NCBI RefSeq assembly: GCF_036373705.1
Contig: NC_089864.1
Location: forward strand, 3,873,001 to 3,937,000
Direction of reading: 5' to 3'
Source: Amia ocellicauda
Taxonomy: Eukaryota; Chordata; Actinopteri; Amiiformes; Amiidae
Length of the DNA stretch: 64,000 nucleotides
The position numbers were made by a program, and so were the translations under genes. Position 1 is the stretch's first letter, and each line of letters starts with the position of its first letter. Shown here piece by piece: positions 1 to 9,859 of the stretch. Under the pieces are notes generated by a model. The model saw nothing but the letters and a program-made list of their open reading frames with translations. It was not told the origin of the DNA and ran no database searches.

Positions 1-77
1 AAAGACACAGACAATGTGCTGCTCTCTTTTATCCCACCCCCCAGCACCCGCCACCCCCCGTCTCTCCAAAACTCTCC

Positions 78-260
78 AGTAACATTAAAACACTGAAGGA
101 GAGCCTGTCAGTGCTGGAGATGGAGTTTGCCCAGTTCAGGGAGCAGACCCTGTCCACCCTGGCCCAGACCACCCTGCCCCAGCAGCTCCGGGGGGAGATG
201 CACAGGCTAAAGCTGGAGCACACAGATCCAGGAGCTGAGAGCAGCAGTGAGAGACCTGCA
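78..260 (+). pseudogene. Coiled-coil-like exon fragment with a frame break
   Basis: A pyrimidine-rich stretch ending in CTCCAG at about 70-79 looks like a splice acceptor. It is followed by an open frame with a helical, heptad-like pattern (IKTLKESLSVLEMEFAQF, then LRGEMHRLKLEHT). At about 222 this frame becomes proline and serine rich, but a one-base shift restores coiled-coil sequence (QIQELRAAVRDLQEQRKIW). A single-base insertion there explains both halves. I do not recognise the parent gene. The exon sits at the window edge, so partners to the left cannot be seen. It could be a pseudogene exon, or a real exon with a sequencing error. Confidence 0.4.
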
Positions 261-604
261 GGAACAGAGAAAGATTTGGTTGAGGGGCTTCTGGGAACAA
301 ATTTTATGGGTTTTGTCATTAACTACATTTACGTGCAGTTATCTACATCTAAATGTCTAAAATCTTTAGCATAAATTCTAACAGCATTTCCAAGCCACAT
401 ATGATATGAGACTTTTCTTTCAAGAAACACTGAGGGATAACTAGAACCTGCAGCATGAATACTATATATCAATATTCATATTGATATTACAGCCAAAGAT
501 CGGCTCATAATATTCCTAAAAAGTGCAAAAAAAGAAATATTGGTATGGCTCAAATGTTGCCCAGATTAGAATTCGTCAAGTGTATGTTGCTTGCATTAAT
601 TTAC

Positions 605-2058
605 CTCGTTTTATGATGGTTTCATCCTTTGTCCAAGAGGTCCGAAATTTAGGGAGAAGGATTGGAGCTGCGATGATCTCAGGATCTTCAAACATATGCT
701 TGAATAGTGTTTGGATTCCTTGTTGTAGGGCATCCACAAGGTGGCCACAGTACCGGAGAGAATGGTGGATTCCCTGAAGTTTCAAGCTTAACTGATGGAC
801 ACTAGGCAGCAGCCACCCCAGCTGTGTAATCATTTCCGCTTGCAAGATGTCGAGTACTTTTGCAGCTGGACGCATTGTGTTGGCCCACTCTGTCAAGAAC
901 AGCATTTCTGCTGGATTAAACCTACAGGAGAAAATCGGCATAATCAAAGAGTATACAACAACAACAACCTAAAATTTGTTTACATCAATAGAGGGGAAAA
1001 ACACTTACATTGGAACCTCAAGAGAGGTGCATATATTCCTAAGTGCACCTTCTCCTGCCTCTTTGCAAATTTGAAGAATTCTTTTAACAGCCATGAAAGT
1101 TGAATTCCAGCGCGTTTGGTTTGGCCTTAAAAGCTGAAACCTGTTTTCTGCTTCAACAGCTTCAGCTGCTAGAGCCGATTGGCTGCTTTTATTCCATAAA
1201 GCTTGACACTTGCCAAAGACAGATCTGTAGAGTTTCTTGTAGTGTTAATTTGAGAGAGCTTTTTGGGCATCAACACTTGAGACTAGGTTTAGTATGTGGC
1301 AGGCACACTTTTGATGTTTTGGTAGCTGGAATTCAAAGCCATCGTCATGGTCCAGGACTCGAGAGGCGTCTTGGAATTCCACACCATCACTTCCCTCACC
1401 ACAGCCTTCAGAATCAGTGTCATCACTTTCACACCTTCTTGCCTCAGTCTCAATATCATTGTTTTCCACACCAAAAACTCTGAAAGCCTTCAGGAAGTTG
1501 GAACCACTGTCTGTGGTTGTGCAAACAACCTTGTCACGTATTTCATACTCTGAGTGGATATCATTCATAGCGCTGGCCAGTACCTCAAAAGTATGAGAGC
1601 CCTTTAATCTTTTGCATGCAAGTGCAGCGGAATGTCTTTCAAGACTTTCAGGGTTGATCCAGTGAGCAGTTACACCAATGAATGACTTTCTATGTGCAGT
1701 CCAACAATCCACTGTGGTTGCAATCCATTCAACTTCACTCATGGCAGCAGTCACTTTCTGTTTCATGATCAGAGCAGCTTCAGCTATCTTGGAGCGTAAG
1801 GTAGGCCTTGTAACAACAGAACTGCCAGGCTGCAGTGTACTAATCAGCTCTTTAAATGATGGCAGATCAACAGTGCTGAAAGGATGAAGTCCTTGAATGA
1901 TGTACCTTAATATAGCTTTGTTCACAGTGACTGGAGACACATGTTTGACTGGGAAAACTGAGTCAACTTTCAGTTGCTTGCTGCTGGAAGCATGGGTGGA
2001 GGTCCCAATCTTTCTCTTCTGTGCTGTCAATTTAGAGTAGTTTTTGAGGTAATTTGAG
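605..2058 (-). mobile_element. hAT-family transposase gene, intron-containing, one internal stop
   Basis: Read on the minus strand, this is a hAT transposase. The upstream part (about 2058-1009) contains the RNase H-like core start (TTVDCWTAHRKSFIGVTAHW), CTTTDSGSNFLKAF, CACHILNL and QTRWNSTF. An intron at 922-1008 has a GTAAGTG donor and a TCCTGTAG acceptor and joins in frame. The next exon (921-605) carries AKVLDILQAEM, GWLLPSVHQL and DPEIIAAPILLPKFRTSWT, which are typical hAT motifs. It ends at a second donor, GTAAAT at 604, but no hATC dimerisation exon is visible downstream. A TAA stop at 1245-1247 is the only interruption; the same frame continues with HYKKLYRS. The 5' BED-finger end is cut off by a Tc1 fragment at about 2059. 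Probably dead, but young. Confidence 0.8.
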
Positions 2059-2701
2059 TGACTATGGTCCCAGCTGCCTTGAGATCATTAACAAGATCCT
2101 CCCGTGTAGTTCTGGGCTGATTCCTCACCGTTCTCATGATCATTGAAACTCCACGAGGTGAGATCTTGCATGGAGCCCCAGACAGAGGGAGACTGACAGT
2201 TATTTAGTGTTTCTTCCATTTGCAAATAATCGCACCAACTGTTGTCACCTTCTCACCAAGCTGCTTGGCGATGGTCTTGTAGCCCATTCCAGCCTTGTGT
2301 AGGTCTACAATCTTGTCCCTGACATCCTTGGACAGCTCTTTGGTCTTGGCCATGGTGGAGAGTTTGGAATCTGATTGATTGATTGCTTCTGTGGACAGGT
2401 GTCTTTTATACAGGTAACGAGCTGAGATTAGGAGAGTCCCTTTAAGAGAGTGCTCCTAATCTCAGCTCATTACCTGTATAAAAGACAGCTGGGAGCCAGA
2501 AATCTTGCTGATTGATAGGGGATCAAATACTTATTTCCCTAATTACTTTTTTGAAATGCGTTTTTCTGGATTTTTTGGTTGTTATTCAATCTCTCACTTT
2601 TAAAATACACCTACCATTAAAATTATAGACTGATCATTTCTTTGTCAGTGGGCAAACGTACAAAATCAGCAGGGGATCAAATACTTTTTCCCCTCACTGT
2701 A
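2059..2701 (-). mobile_element. Tc1/mariner fragment A (5' half, N-terminal HTH)
   Basis: The right end (about 2680-2701) has the common fish Tc1 terminus that reads CAGTGAGGGGAAAAAGTATT on the minus strand. Inward, the minus strand encodes a transposase N-terminus, including [20 protein letters not shown] and [19 protein letters not shown], which is a helix-turn-helix DNA-binding region. The frame then breaks. The element stops at about 2059, where hAT sequence begins, so the catalytic DDE half is missing. A short self-complementary pair, both arms ending near AGACA with CTCATTACCTGTATAAAAGA, lies at about 2400-2490. The TA beside the terminus matches Tc1 insertion into fragment B. Confidence 0.8.
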
Positions 2702-3508
2702 CATGGTCTGCAACAATGCTTTGGTAGGTGGTACGTGGCAAAGTAACATCCACATGAATGGCAGGACCCAAGGTTTCCCAGCAGAACATTGCCTAAATCA
2801 TCACACTGCTTCCGCCAGCTTGCCTTCTTCCCATAGTGCATCCTGGTGCCATGTGTTCTCCAGGTAAGTGACACACACGCACCTGGCCATCCACGTTATG
2901 TAAAAGAAAATGTGAGTCATCAGACCAGGCCTCCTTCTTCCATTGCTCCGTGGTCCAGTTCTGATGCTCACGTGCCCATTGTTGGCACTTTCGGCAGTGG
3001 ACAGGGGTCAGCATGGGCACCCTGACTGGTCTGCGGCTACGATGCACTGTGTGTTCTGACACCTTTCTATCAGAACCAGCATTCACTTTTTCAGCAATTT
3101 GAGCTACAGTAGCTCGTCTGTTGGATCAGACCACACGGGCCAGCCTTCGCTCACCACGTGCATCAATGAGCCTTGGCCGCCCATGACCCTGTCACCGGTT
3201 CACCGTTTTTCCTTCCTTGGACCACTTTTGATAGGTACTGACCACTGCAGACCGGGAACACCCCACAAGAGCTGCAGTTTTGGAGACGCTCTGACCCAGT
3301 CGTCCAGCCATCACAATTTGGCCCTTGTCAAAGTCGCTCAGATCCTTACGCTTGCCCATTTTTCCTGCTTCTAACACATCAACTTTGAGGACAAAATGTT
3401 CACTTGCTGCCTAATATATCCCACCCACTGACAGGTGCCATGATAACGAGATTATCAGTGTTATTCACTTCACCTGGTCAGTGGTCATGATATTATGGCT
3501 GATCGGTG
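2702..3508 (-). mobile_element. Tc1/mariner fragment B (N-terminal and central transposase, 3' truncated)
   Basis: The element begins at a Tc1-type terminus reading CACCGATCAGCCATAATATT on the minus strand, next to TA at 3509-3510. The transposase starts at about 3354 with [18 protein letters not shown] and an HTH ([20 protein letters not shown]). It continues in other frames with VNAGSDRKVSEHTVHRS, WTTEQWKKEAWSDDSHF and GCTMGRRQAGGSSVMI. The second catalytic Asp region and the 3' end are absent; sequence jumps directly to the end of Tc1 fragment A at 2701. Several frame changes make it inactive. A related C-terminal half of a Tc1 element lies at 30,551-30,994. Confidence 0.85.
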
Positions 3509-3510
3509 TA

Positions 3511-4247
3511 TATATATGTCTTCCCCCTAAACCTGTATAATATTTGGCATATTTAGCTAAAAACAATTGCCTTTAAGGCAGGTTTTCACATAAAAAACAC
3601 CACCATAAGAAATAAAAGAGTTGGACCTGGGAGATTACCAAGAAAGGGAAAGGACTGTAGCTGGTGTGATTACAAGCTGAGAAATGTAAGTGGAACATTT
3701 AATTTTAACTGACAATGTTCAAAATTGTGATTTTAATATGCATATACTTATAATACATATAACATGAATTTAAAAGTTTGTGGGTAAATGACTGCTATTT
3801 AATATTCCCCTCACTGATTGTGTTAGCTTGCATAGATTAAAACAGGTGATGGATTTGTGTATATCTTGCTTGCTTCATTTTGATAGTTTGTAATTAATAG
3901 TTAATTGTGCAGAGGAAAGTGATTTTGCTATGAGTTCCCAGAATAAGCAAAAATACATAGACATTGTATATATTTAACTTTCATCACATTAGATGTTTGC
4001 GTAATTTCTATAGAGATGCACTTCTGTGTACATATTGTAGCTGTGGTGTCAGTGCACATGTGTGGTGGCACTGTTGCTGTAAGAGGAGAGTTCAGGGCAG
4101 GGTTGCCAGATTGGGGGGAAATATTGCATGGGGGGAAACATTGGGGGAAAAGGATATGAAACAGTGGGCAAAAGTAAAAAATGGGGGATTATTTTCCTCA
4201 TTGTAAATTCCCCTCAGTGCTCTCAATAAGAATTCACTTCACCAGCA
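3511..4247. other. AT-rich intergenic stretch, no gene seen
   Basis: I see no domain, splice pattern or transposon terminus here. A G-rich patch lies at about 4110-4190 (runs such as TTGGGGGGAAA), and the only longer open frame (about 3964-4206) has no recognisable protein character. Confidence 0.5.
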
Positions 4248-4255
4248 CCCCCAAC

Positions 4256-4472
4256 CATAGGCGCTGAGTTTTGAAATTCCCGGGGGGGCTGAGTTACTAA
4301 GCTGAAACTCCTAAGACCACTGTAATTAGCAAGAGTGGGAGGCTGACAGTGTTTTCTCCGGTAGGAGCGGGTTGGGGGTGTTTGTTTTATTTTCTTCCTT
4401 GAATGATTAAGTAACTCATCAAAATTCCAGGGGGGGCCAAGCCCTTGAGCCCCCCTGTAGTCGGCGCCTATG
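4256..4472. mobile_element. hAT-type MITE with 8-bp target duplication
   Basis: The 217-bp element has inverted ends: CATAGGCGCTGA at 4256 and TCGGCGCCTATG ending at 4472. It is flanked by a perfect 8-bp direct repeat, CCCCCAAC, at 4248-4255 and 4473-4480. An 8-bp target duplication is the hallmark of hAT transposition. The interior is G/C-run rich (GGGGGGCC near both ends) and has no coding capacity, so it needed a transposase in trans. Termini of this type (CATAGGCGCCGACT-like) occur in fish hAT MITEs. Confidence 0.85.
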
Positions 4473-4917
4473 CCCCCAACCCAGTCCCTTCCCCAGACCT
4501 GACTTCACCAGCCCCCAGCCTTCATCAGTGTATATAAAAAAAGTATTCACTCTACTATTAAAGGAGTGTATAGGCCGACACGAATCATGATGCTTATCAC
4601 AATATCAGCCTGCAAGGTGGAGTCCATGTTAATTCCTCTGTTCAGTGAAAACTCACCGAAATAATAATCACTATTTCACTGTTATTTGTATCCATAGCAT
4701 CTATCCATCCATCTGAATCTATGGTTTACAGATTTGAAGCTATAAATGCCTCTGCACTGAAATAAATAAGCTTTTGAATATCAAACTGCATTGGTAGACT
4801 TGTGTCGTGTTTGTGTGTGTGCATTGGTGGCGCTAGACCCTGTATTTTCTCTCACCCCCCCTAAAAATATTACCACAAAAGAATCAAAGAATGAAGAAGT
4901 AACGCAAATAGCACAGG

Positions 4918-5175
4918 ATGTTGGCCCGACGTCAACATATGGTTGGGATGGTTGGACAACAGTCGCAGTTGGGGGGGTGGCATATAGCTGACTTCGGCAT
5001 ATGGGTGGCATGGTCTGACAGCAGTGTTGGTCAGAGGGGTGCGACATATAGCCGACGTTGGATTATGGTTGGCATGGTCGGAAAACAGTAGGTCCAGGAG
5101 GTGGAGGATGACTGACGTTGGCATATGGTTGTCCTGGTTGGACAGCAGTTACGGTCAGCAACATGGATCATGTCC
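4918..5175. repeat. Minisatellite, about four diverged copies of a 60-64 bp unit
   Basis: A unit that starts GACGTTGGCATATGGTTGGC and runs through GGTCGGACAGCAGT to a GGCATATAGC-like end is repeated about four times, starting near 4928, 4990, 5054 and 5114. Copies differ by substitutions and small indels. Short open frames across this block on both strands are by-products of the repeat. Confidence 0.7.
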
Positions 5176-5179
5176 GACT

Positions 5180-6480
5180 AAATGCAGACAGATGCGATAT
5201 CAGTGCAAGTTGTTTTACTAAATGGACCTATACAAGTTTAAAATATCATACCTATGAATAATAATCATTATGACTGTCAACAATATGCAGCTTCAATATT
5301 GAAGACGCTCAGCACTCTTCCTCCAGACTAGAGGTGTGTCCTCAGATGACCTCAGACCGGAGAGCCGCTGGAAAGTAAGTTCACCTTCATTATTAAATTG
5401 TTTAAATTTACTGTTTAAATGTACTGAAAAGTAAAATATTTCATTGTCTGAAGTACCAGATTGTATGTATGACTGTGGTTGTTTTCAAAATATCAGTTTT
5501 AAAATATCAAATGATAGGCTTTTAATTTTGTGTATCACAGAATGGTTTAAATTTAATTTAAATGACAATATATAGCCAGTTGGTTAATTCATTATGTACC
5601 GAATGTATTTAAATTTGTAATTAATTTGTAAGAACTGAAAAACAGAAGTGTTCACATTTTCTTCGTATTGTATTTTTCTTCAATGAGCTGGTTTCATTCC
5701 TGTATATAGGTGTAGTGTGTGAAGATGCCACGAAACAAGTTTTTTGTTTGTATTATTACTTATGACAAGACATGCACCACCAAGACTGGTACACACAAAA
5801 CTGGATGAAGAAGACACTGAATTAGCCACAAATGTGACTTAATGGCTACAGGACAGAAGGGTCCATATAACTCACAAATATTTCAAAAATGCTCAATAAT
5901 GATAATTAAGATTACAGTTATAAGAATTAATACAGCTTTATTTATTGAATGCCTTGTAGTTTACAGTTATTTTTTGTTTTTCTGTTTAGAATTGATCCAA
6001 GTCGTGTCCAGAGGATTCCTTGGGTTCACTTCAGGACCGCAGTCATTGAGAAACAAGATCAGACGTTTGTTGTTTATTCTTTTAAATGTTTCATCAACTA
6101 TTTGTAAATGAAATTGGTGCTTATTATTCCTTAATAGTGGCTACTGCACATTTACTTATTTAATATTAAATGCGTTATTTAATTAGGCTTGGTTCTGTCA
6201 CCTTGGTTCTGTTCTGTCACGTCACCTTTTTAAATAACTGAGTGTATTGGATCATACAAATTTTAGAAATACTCGGTTAAGCTTCTCATATTCGTACCTC
6301 ACAGGGAGAGAGAAATGAAGCAATAGCATTGACACAGTGTGACTGTAGTTCTACTCTTCTGCAATATATTTCTACAAGATCAAGAGCGGGCTTTGAAAAC
6401 ACTGAGGCTACAGGACGAGCACAGCGAAGCAACAAGCAACACTGGATACAGGATAAGAGCAAAGGATAATTTGGGGATTT
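5180..6480. other. AT-rich intergenic stretch, no gene seen
   Basis: No conserved domain, splice-consistent exon or transposon terminus was recognised. The open frames at about 5842-6111 and 6339-6668 lack protein-like composition. A segment at about 6495-6640 has an imperfect inverted pair (GACGTCGGGCCATCGTCG against ACGTCCCGACGACC) and may be part of an unrecognised DNA transposon. Confidence 0.4.
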
Positions 6481-7343
6481 GCAAATCAAATCAAGGATGG
6501 GCCGATGTTGGACTGACGTCGGGCCATCGTCGTTTTGCTCACTGGCCTAATGTGGGCAAAAGACAAAAAGACAACGTCCCGACGACCACTCATGATCAGT
6601 TGGCCCAATGCTGCTGTGCTATCTGGGAACCTTGCAAAACACTGTCAGCAATCCCCACCCCACTCTGACCCGAGAACAAAACTTCCTCCACTCTGACACC
6701 AGCACCATCACATATTAATTATTGTAAAGCAATTATTGTTTGATTGTAAAATGTGTTGTCTGTTTTTTCTACCCTAAGTTCAAAGTCATATCTTTGAGTC
6801 AACACCTACCACATTCTTTTTTCTCTTTTGTCTATTTCTCTGCTTGTGGTGGTGCTTTTGAGCATTACTTGTATATGCATGACCAGTTTGCTTGTCTTAG
6901 TTCATTATTAATCCAATGAAATTACAATATGTTTTTAGATTTAGATACATATATATAAAGGACTGCTAGAAGTGTTGGGAACTCTACAATGCATGAGTGT
7001 TGATTTGAAACTTGTTGGACAGTCATGTATGTACAGTTTAAAAGGGTTGATTTTAACACCTACAGTGTTCAATTTGCTAATTATGTTTTGCTGTGTAGTG
7101 TTGCTTACACTGGTACAGAGTAAATTTTTGACTGTACCTAGTGTTGGAAAAATGCTGTTTCAACACTGAGTACAGTGCTATTAGCATTGATGTGGTATTA
7201 ATTTTGAACACTCAGAGTGTTAAAAATGAACTCAGAGACAGTGTTAAAATTTCAACACTTTTAAAAGTTTTTGTGGTGGTTCCGATATATACATTTACAT
7301 GTTACATTGAACACTCATGGTGTTAAATTCAAACATTCAAATT

Positions 7344-8777
7344 TGCTGTGTGTGAAAAAGCTTTAGGCAGGTGTGAAAAAATGCTGTAAAATAAGAATGC
7401 TTTCACAAATAGACATGTTAAAATATTATACGTATCAATTAACTAAATGCAAAGTGAATTAACAGGAGAAAAATCTACATCAAATCCATATTTGGTGTGA
7501 CCACCCTTTGCCTTCAAAACAGCATCAATTCTTCTAGGTTCACTTACACAAAGTCATGCATTTTGTAGGCATATAGTCAGGTGTATGATTAAACAATTTT
7601 ACCACACAGGTGATAATGATCATCAATTTAATGTGTAGGTTGAAACACAATCATTAATTGAAACAGAAACAGCTGTGTAGGAGGAATAAAACTGGGTGAG
7701 GAACAGCCAAACTCAGCTAACAAGGTGAGGTTGTTGAAGACAGTTTACTGTCAAAAGTCATACACCATGGCAAGACTGAGCACAGCAACAAGACACAAGG
7801 TAGTTATACTGCATCAGCAAGGTCTATCCCAGGCAGACATTTCAAGGCAGACAGGCGCTTCCAGATGTGCTGTCCAAGCTCTTTTATAGAAGCACAAAGA
7901 AACAGGCAACGTTGAGGACCATAGATGCAGTGGTTGGCCAAGGAAACTTACTGCAGCAGATGAAAGACACATCATGCTTACTTCCCTTTGCAAATGGAAG
8001 ATGTCCAGCAGTGCCATCAGCTCAGAATTGGCAGAAAACAGTGGGACCCTGGTACACCCATCTACTTTCCGGAGAAGTCTGGTCAGAAGTAGCCTTCATG
8101 GAAGACTTGCGGCCAAAAAGCCATACGTCCGATGTGGAAACAAGGCCAAGCGACTCAACTATGCACAAAAACACAGGAGCTGGGGTGCAGAAAAATGGCA
8201 GAAGGTGCTCTGGACTGATGAGTCAAAATGAAAAATATTTGGCTGTAGCAGAAGGCAGTTTGTTCACCGAAGGTCTGGAGAGCAGTACACGAATGAGTGT
8301 CTGCAGGCAACAGTGAAGCATGGTGGAGATTCCTTGGAAGTTTGGGGCTGCATTTCTCCAAATGGAGTTGGGGATTTGATCAGAATTAATGGTCTCATCA
8401 ATGCTGAGAACTACAGGCAGATACTTATCCATCAGAGCCCTGATCTCAACATCATCGAGTCTTTCTGGGATTACATGAAGAGAGAGAAGCAACTGAGGCT
8501 GCCTAAATCCACAGAAGAATTGTGGTTAGTTCTCCAAGATGTTTGGGCCAACCTACCTGGCGAGTTCCTTCAAAAACTGCATGCAAAAGAATTGATGCTA
8601 TTTTGAAGGCAAAGGGTGATCACAACAAATATTGATTTGATGTAGATTTTTCTTCTGTTCACTCACTTTTTGTTAATTTTGTTAATTGATAAATATAATC
8701 TATTAGCATGTCTATTTTTGAGAGCATTCTCACTTTACAGCATTTTTACACACCTGCCTAAAACTTTTGCACAGTAA
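7344..8777 (+). mobile_element. Tc1/mariner element with inverted ends, internally deleted
   Basis: The inverted ends match: TTTAGGCAGGTGTGAAAAAA at about 7363, and its complement near 8740-8762. The transposase starts at about 7768 (MARLSTATRHKVVILHQQ, then SQADISRQTGASRCAVQAL) and continues as CGNKAKRLNYAQKHRSWG, WQKVLWTDESK, GCISPNGVGDL and, after a deletion, SPDLNIIESFWDYMKRE. The catalytic stretch between GLINAENYRQIL and SPDLN is missing, so the second Asp is lost, and there are frameshifts. The C-terminal DLNxIE-W motif confirms the Tc1 family. Confidence 0.85.
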
Positions 8778-8786
8778 TGTGTATAT

Positions 8787-8836
8787 ATATATCTAAGCAT
8801 ATCATATCATATGCTTTCACATGATCTACAGCTGCA
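8787..8836 (-). mobile_element. Short CR1/L2-like LINE fragment
   Basis: The segment from CTAAGCATATCATATCATAT to GATCTACAGCTGCA matches, in reverse, the reverse-transcriptase region of the LINE at about 27,850-27,900. It is only about 50 bp and breaks off on both sides. Confidence 0.5.
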
Positions 8837-9129
8837 TTTTGGGCATATTGGGCAGCTTTGGTACATGCTTTCAATTTCAATGTATATATCCGGTTCGGCT
8901 TTGTCCAAGAACTTCCACTCAGTCGATGCACCTGGAAGTTGGGGTTTCGCATCATTTCGAGTCTTTTCCAAACAGATTTTCCACTGGTTTGAAGGCTCCA
9001 AGGTTGTGCACAAAATCTTCTTTGTAAGCAGGGTTTCCACCGTATTTACTTGAAGACAAAATCTTTGAGGAAAGCAGGGCCCTGTTCGGTTCCAAGGGTC
9101 AAGTTTCTTAAGACTCAAATAGCTATTTA

Positions 9130-9700
9130 AATGACTGACACTTTCGTATACAGTCGACTTAGTCAATTGTCCAGCTGTAAAACTCCACTGATCAGGTGGG
9201 CACAGGCGGGCAGCGCAGTCTGTAAAGTTCTTTATTTAATAAAGTCCTTTAAAAGAATTATTCGTACGGCTCAATCTCCTTCTCCCAGTTTAACTCTTCT
9301 GTTGCCACCAAAGACTTCTTTGATTTCTGGTTCCGGTTCTGGCAACAGAGCTACAGGTTGAGCTGTGGCATCGAGTTACTGGTTCAGGTGAGAGAGAGAG
9401 AGATGCCGTACGCTACTTTTTATACGCCTGTCAGATCAATAGATGATTGGTTCTTGAGTTTGTGAGATTGGATTTCGGTTTCAGCCCCCAGTGTCCTATT
9501 GGAGGGGGGCTTGATTTATGACTGATGTCAATCCATGCCATCTTTTGGAAATGCCGGTTGGCCCGGGTGTGTAGCTCTGTGTCGGGATTTCGGCTCTCGT
9601 CCATTTCTGCATTTCAAAGAGTTTTTATTACCTACAGGCCCCCTTCCCCAGACATCTCACAGCAGGATTCCAAACTATTTCGCCTATTCTCGGTGCCATC
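9130..9700 (-). mobile_element. LTR-like segment (possible solo LTR of an LTR retroelement)
   Basis: Read on the minus strand, this has promoter-like order: CCAAT-type boxes at about 9440-9500, a TATAAAAAG box at 9416-9424, then an AATAAA signal at 9231-9236. That is the U3-R-U5 layout of an LTR. I could not place exact TG...CA ends, target duplications, primer-binding site or any gag, pol or env coding sequence, so the class (Gypsy or endogenous retrovirus) is open. If it is a solo LTR it is non-coding. Confidence 0.35.
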
Positions 9701-9859
9701 CTCCCAAGACTGTCACTTTGATGTAAACCAGTTCACAGCTGATGAGTTAAGGAAATCTGATAACTTTGGGGGGGAGAGGTCTTCTTTAGATCAGTGCTTC
9801 AGCTCAGAGCTAAAATGCTCTTATCAAAATACACCCAACATAATGATACAGCACTGACG

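Noticed and set aside
6970-7335. Structured element from recurring GTGTT/AACAC motifs
   Set aside because: The motifs are frequent but irregular. No clear unit length, inverted ends or target duplication could be defined.
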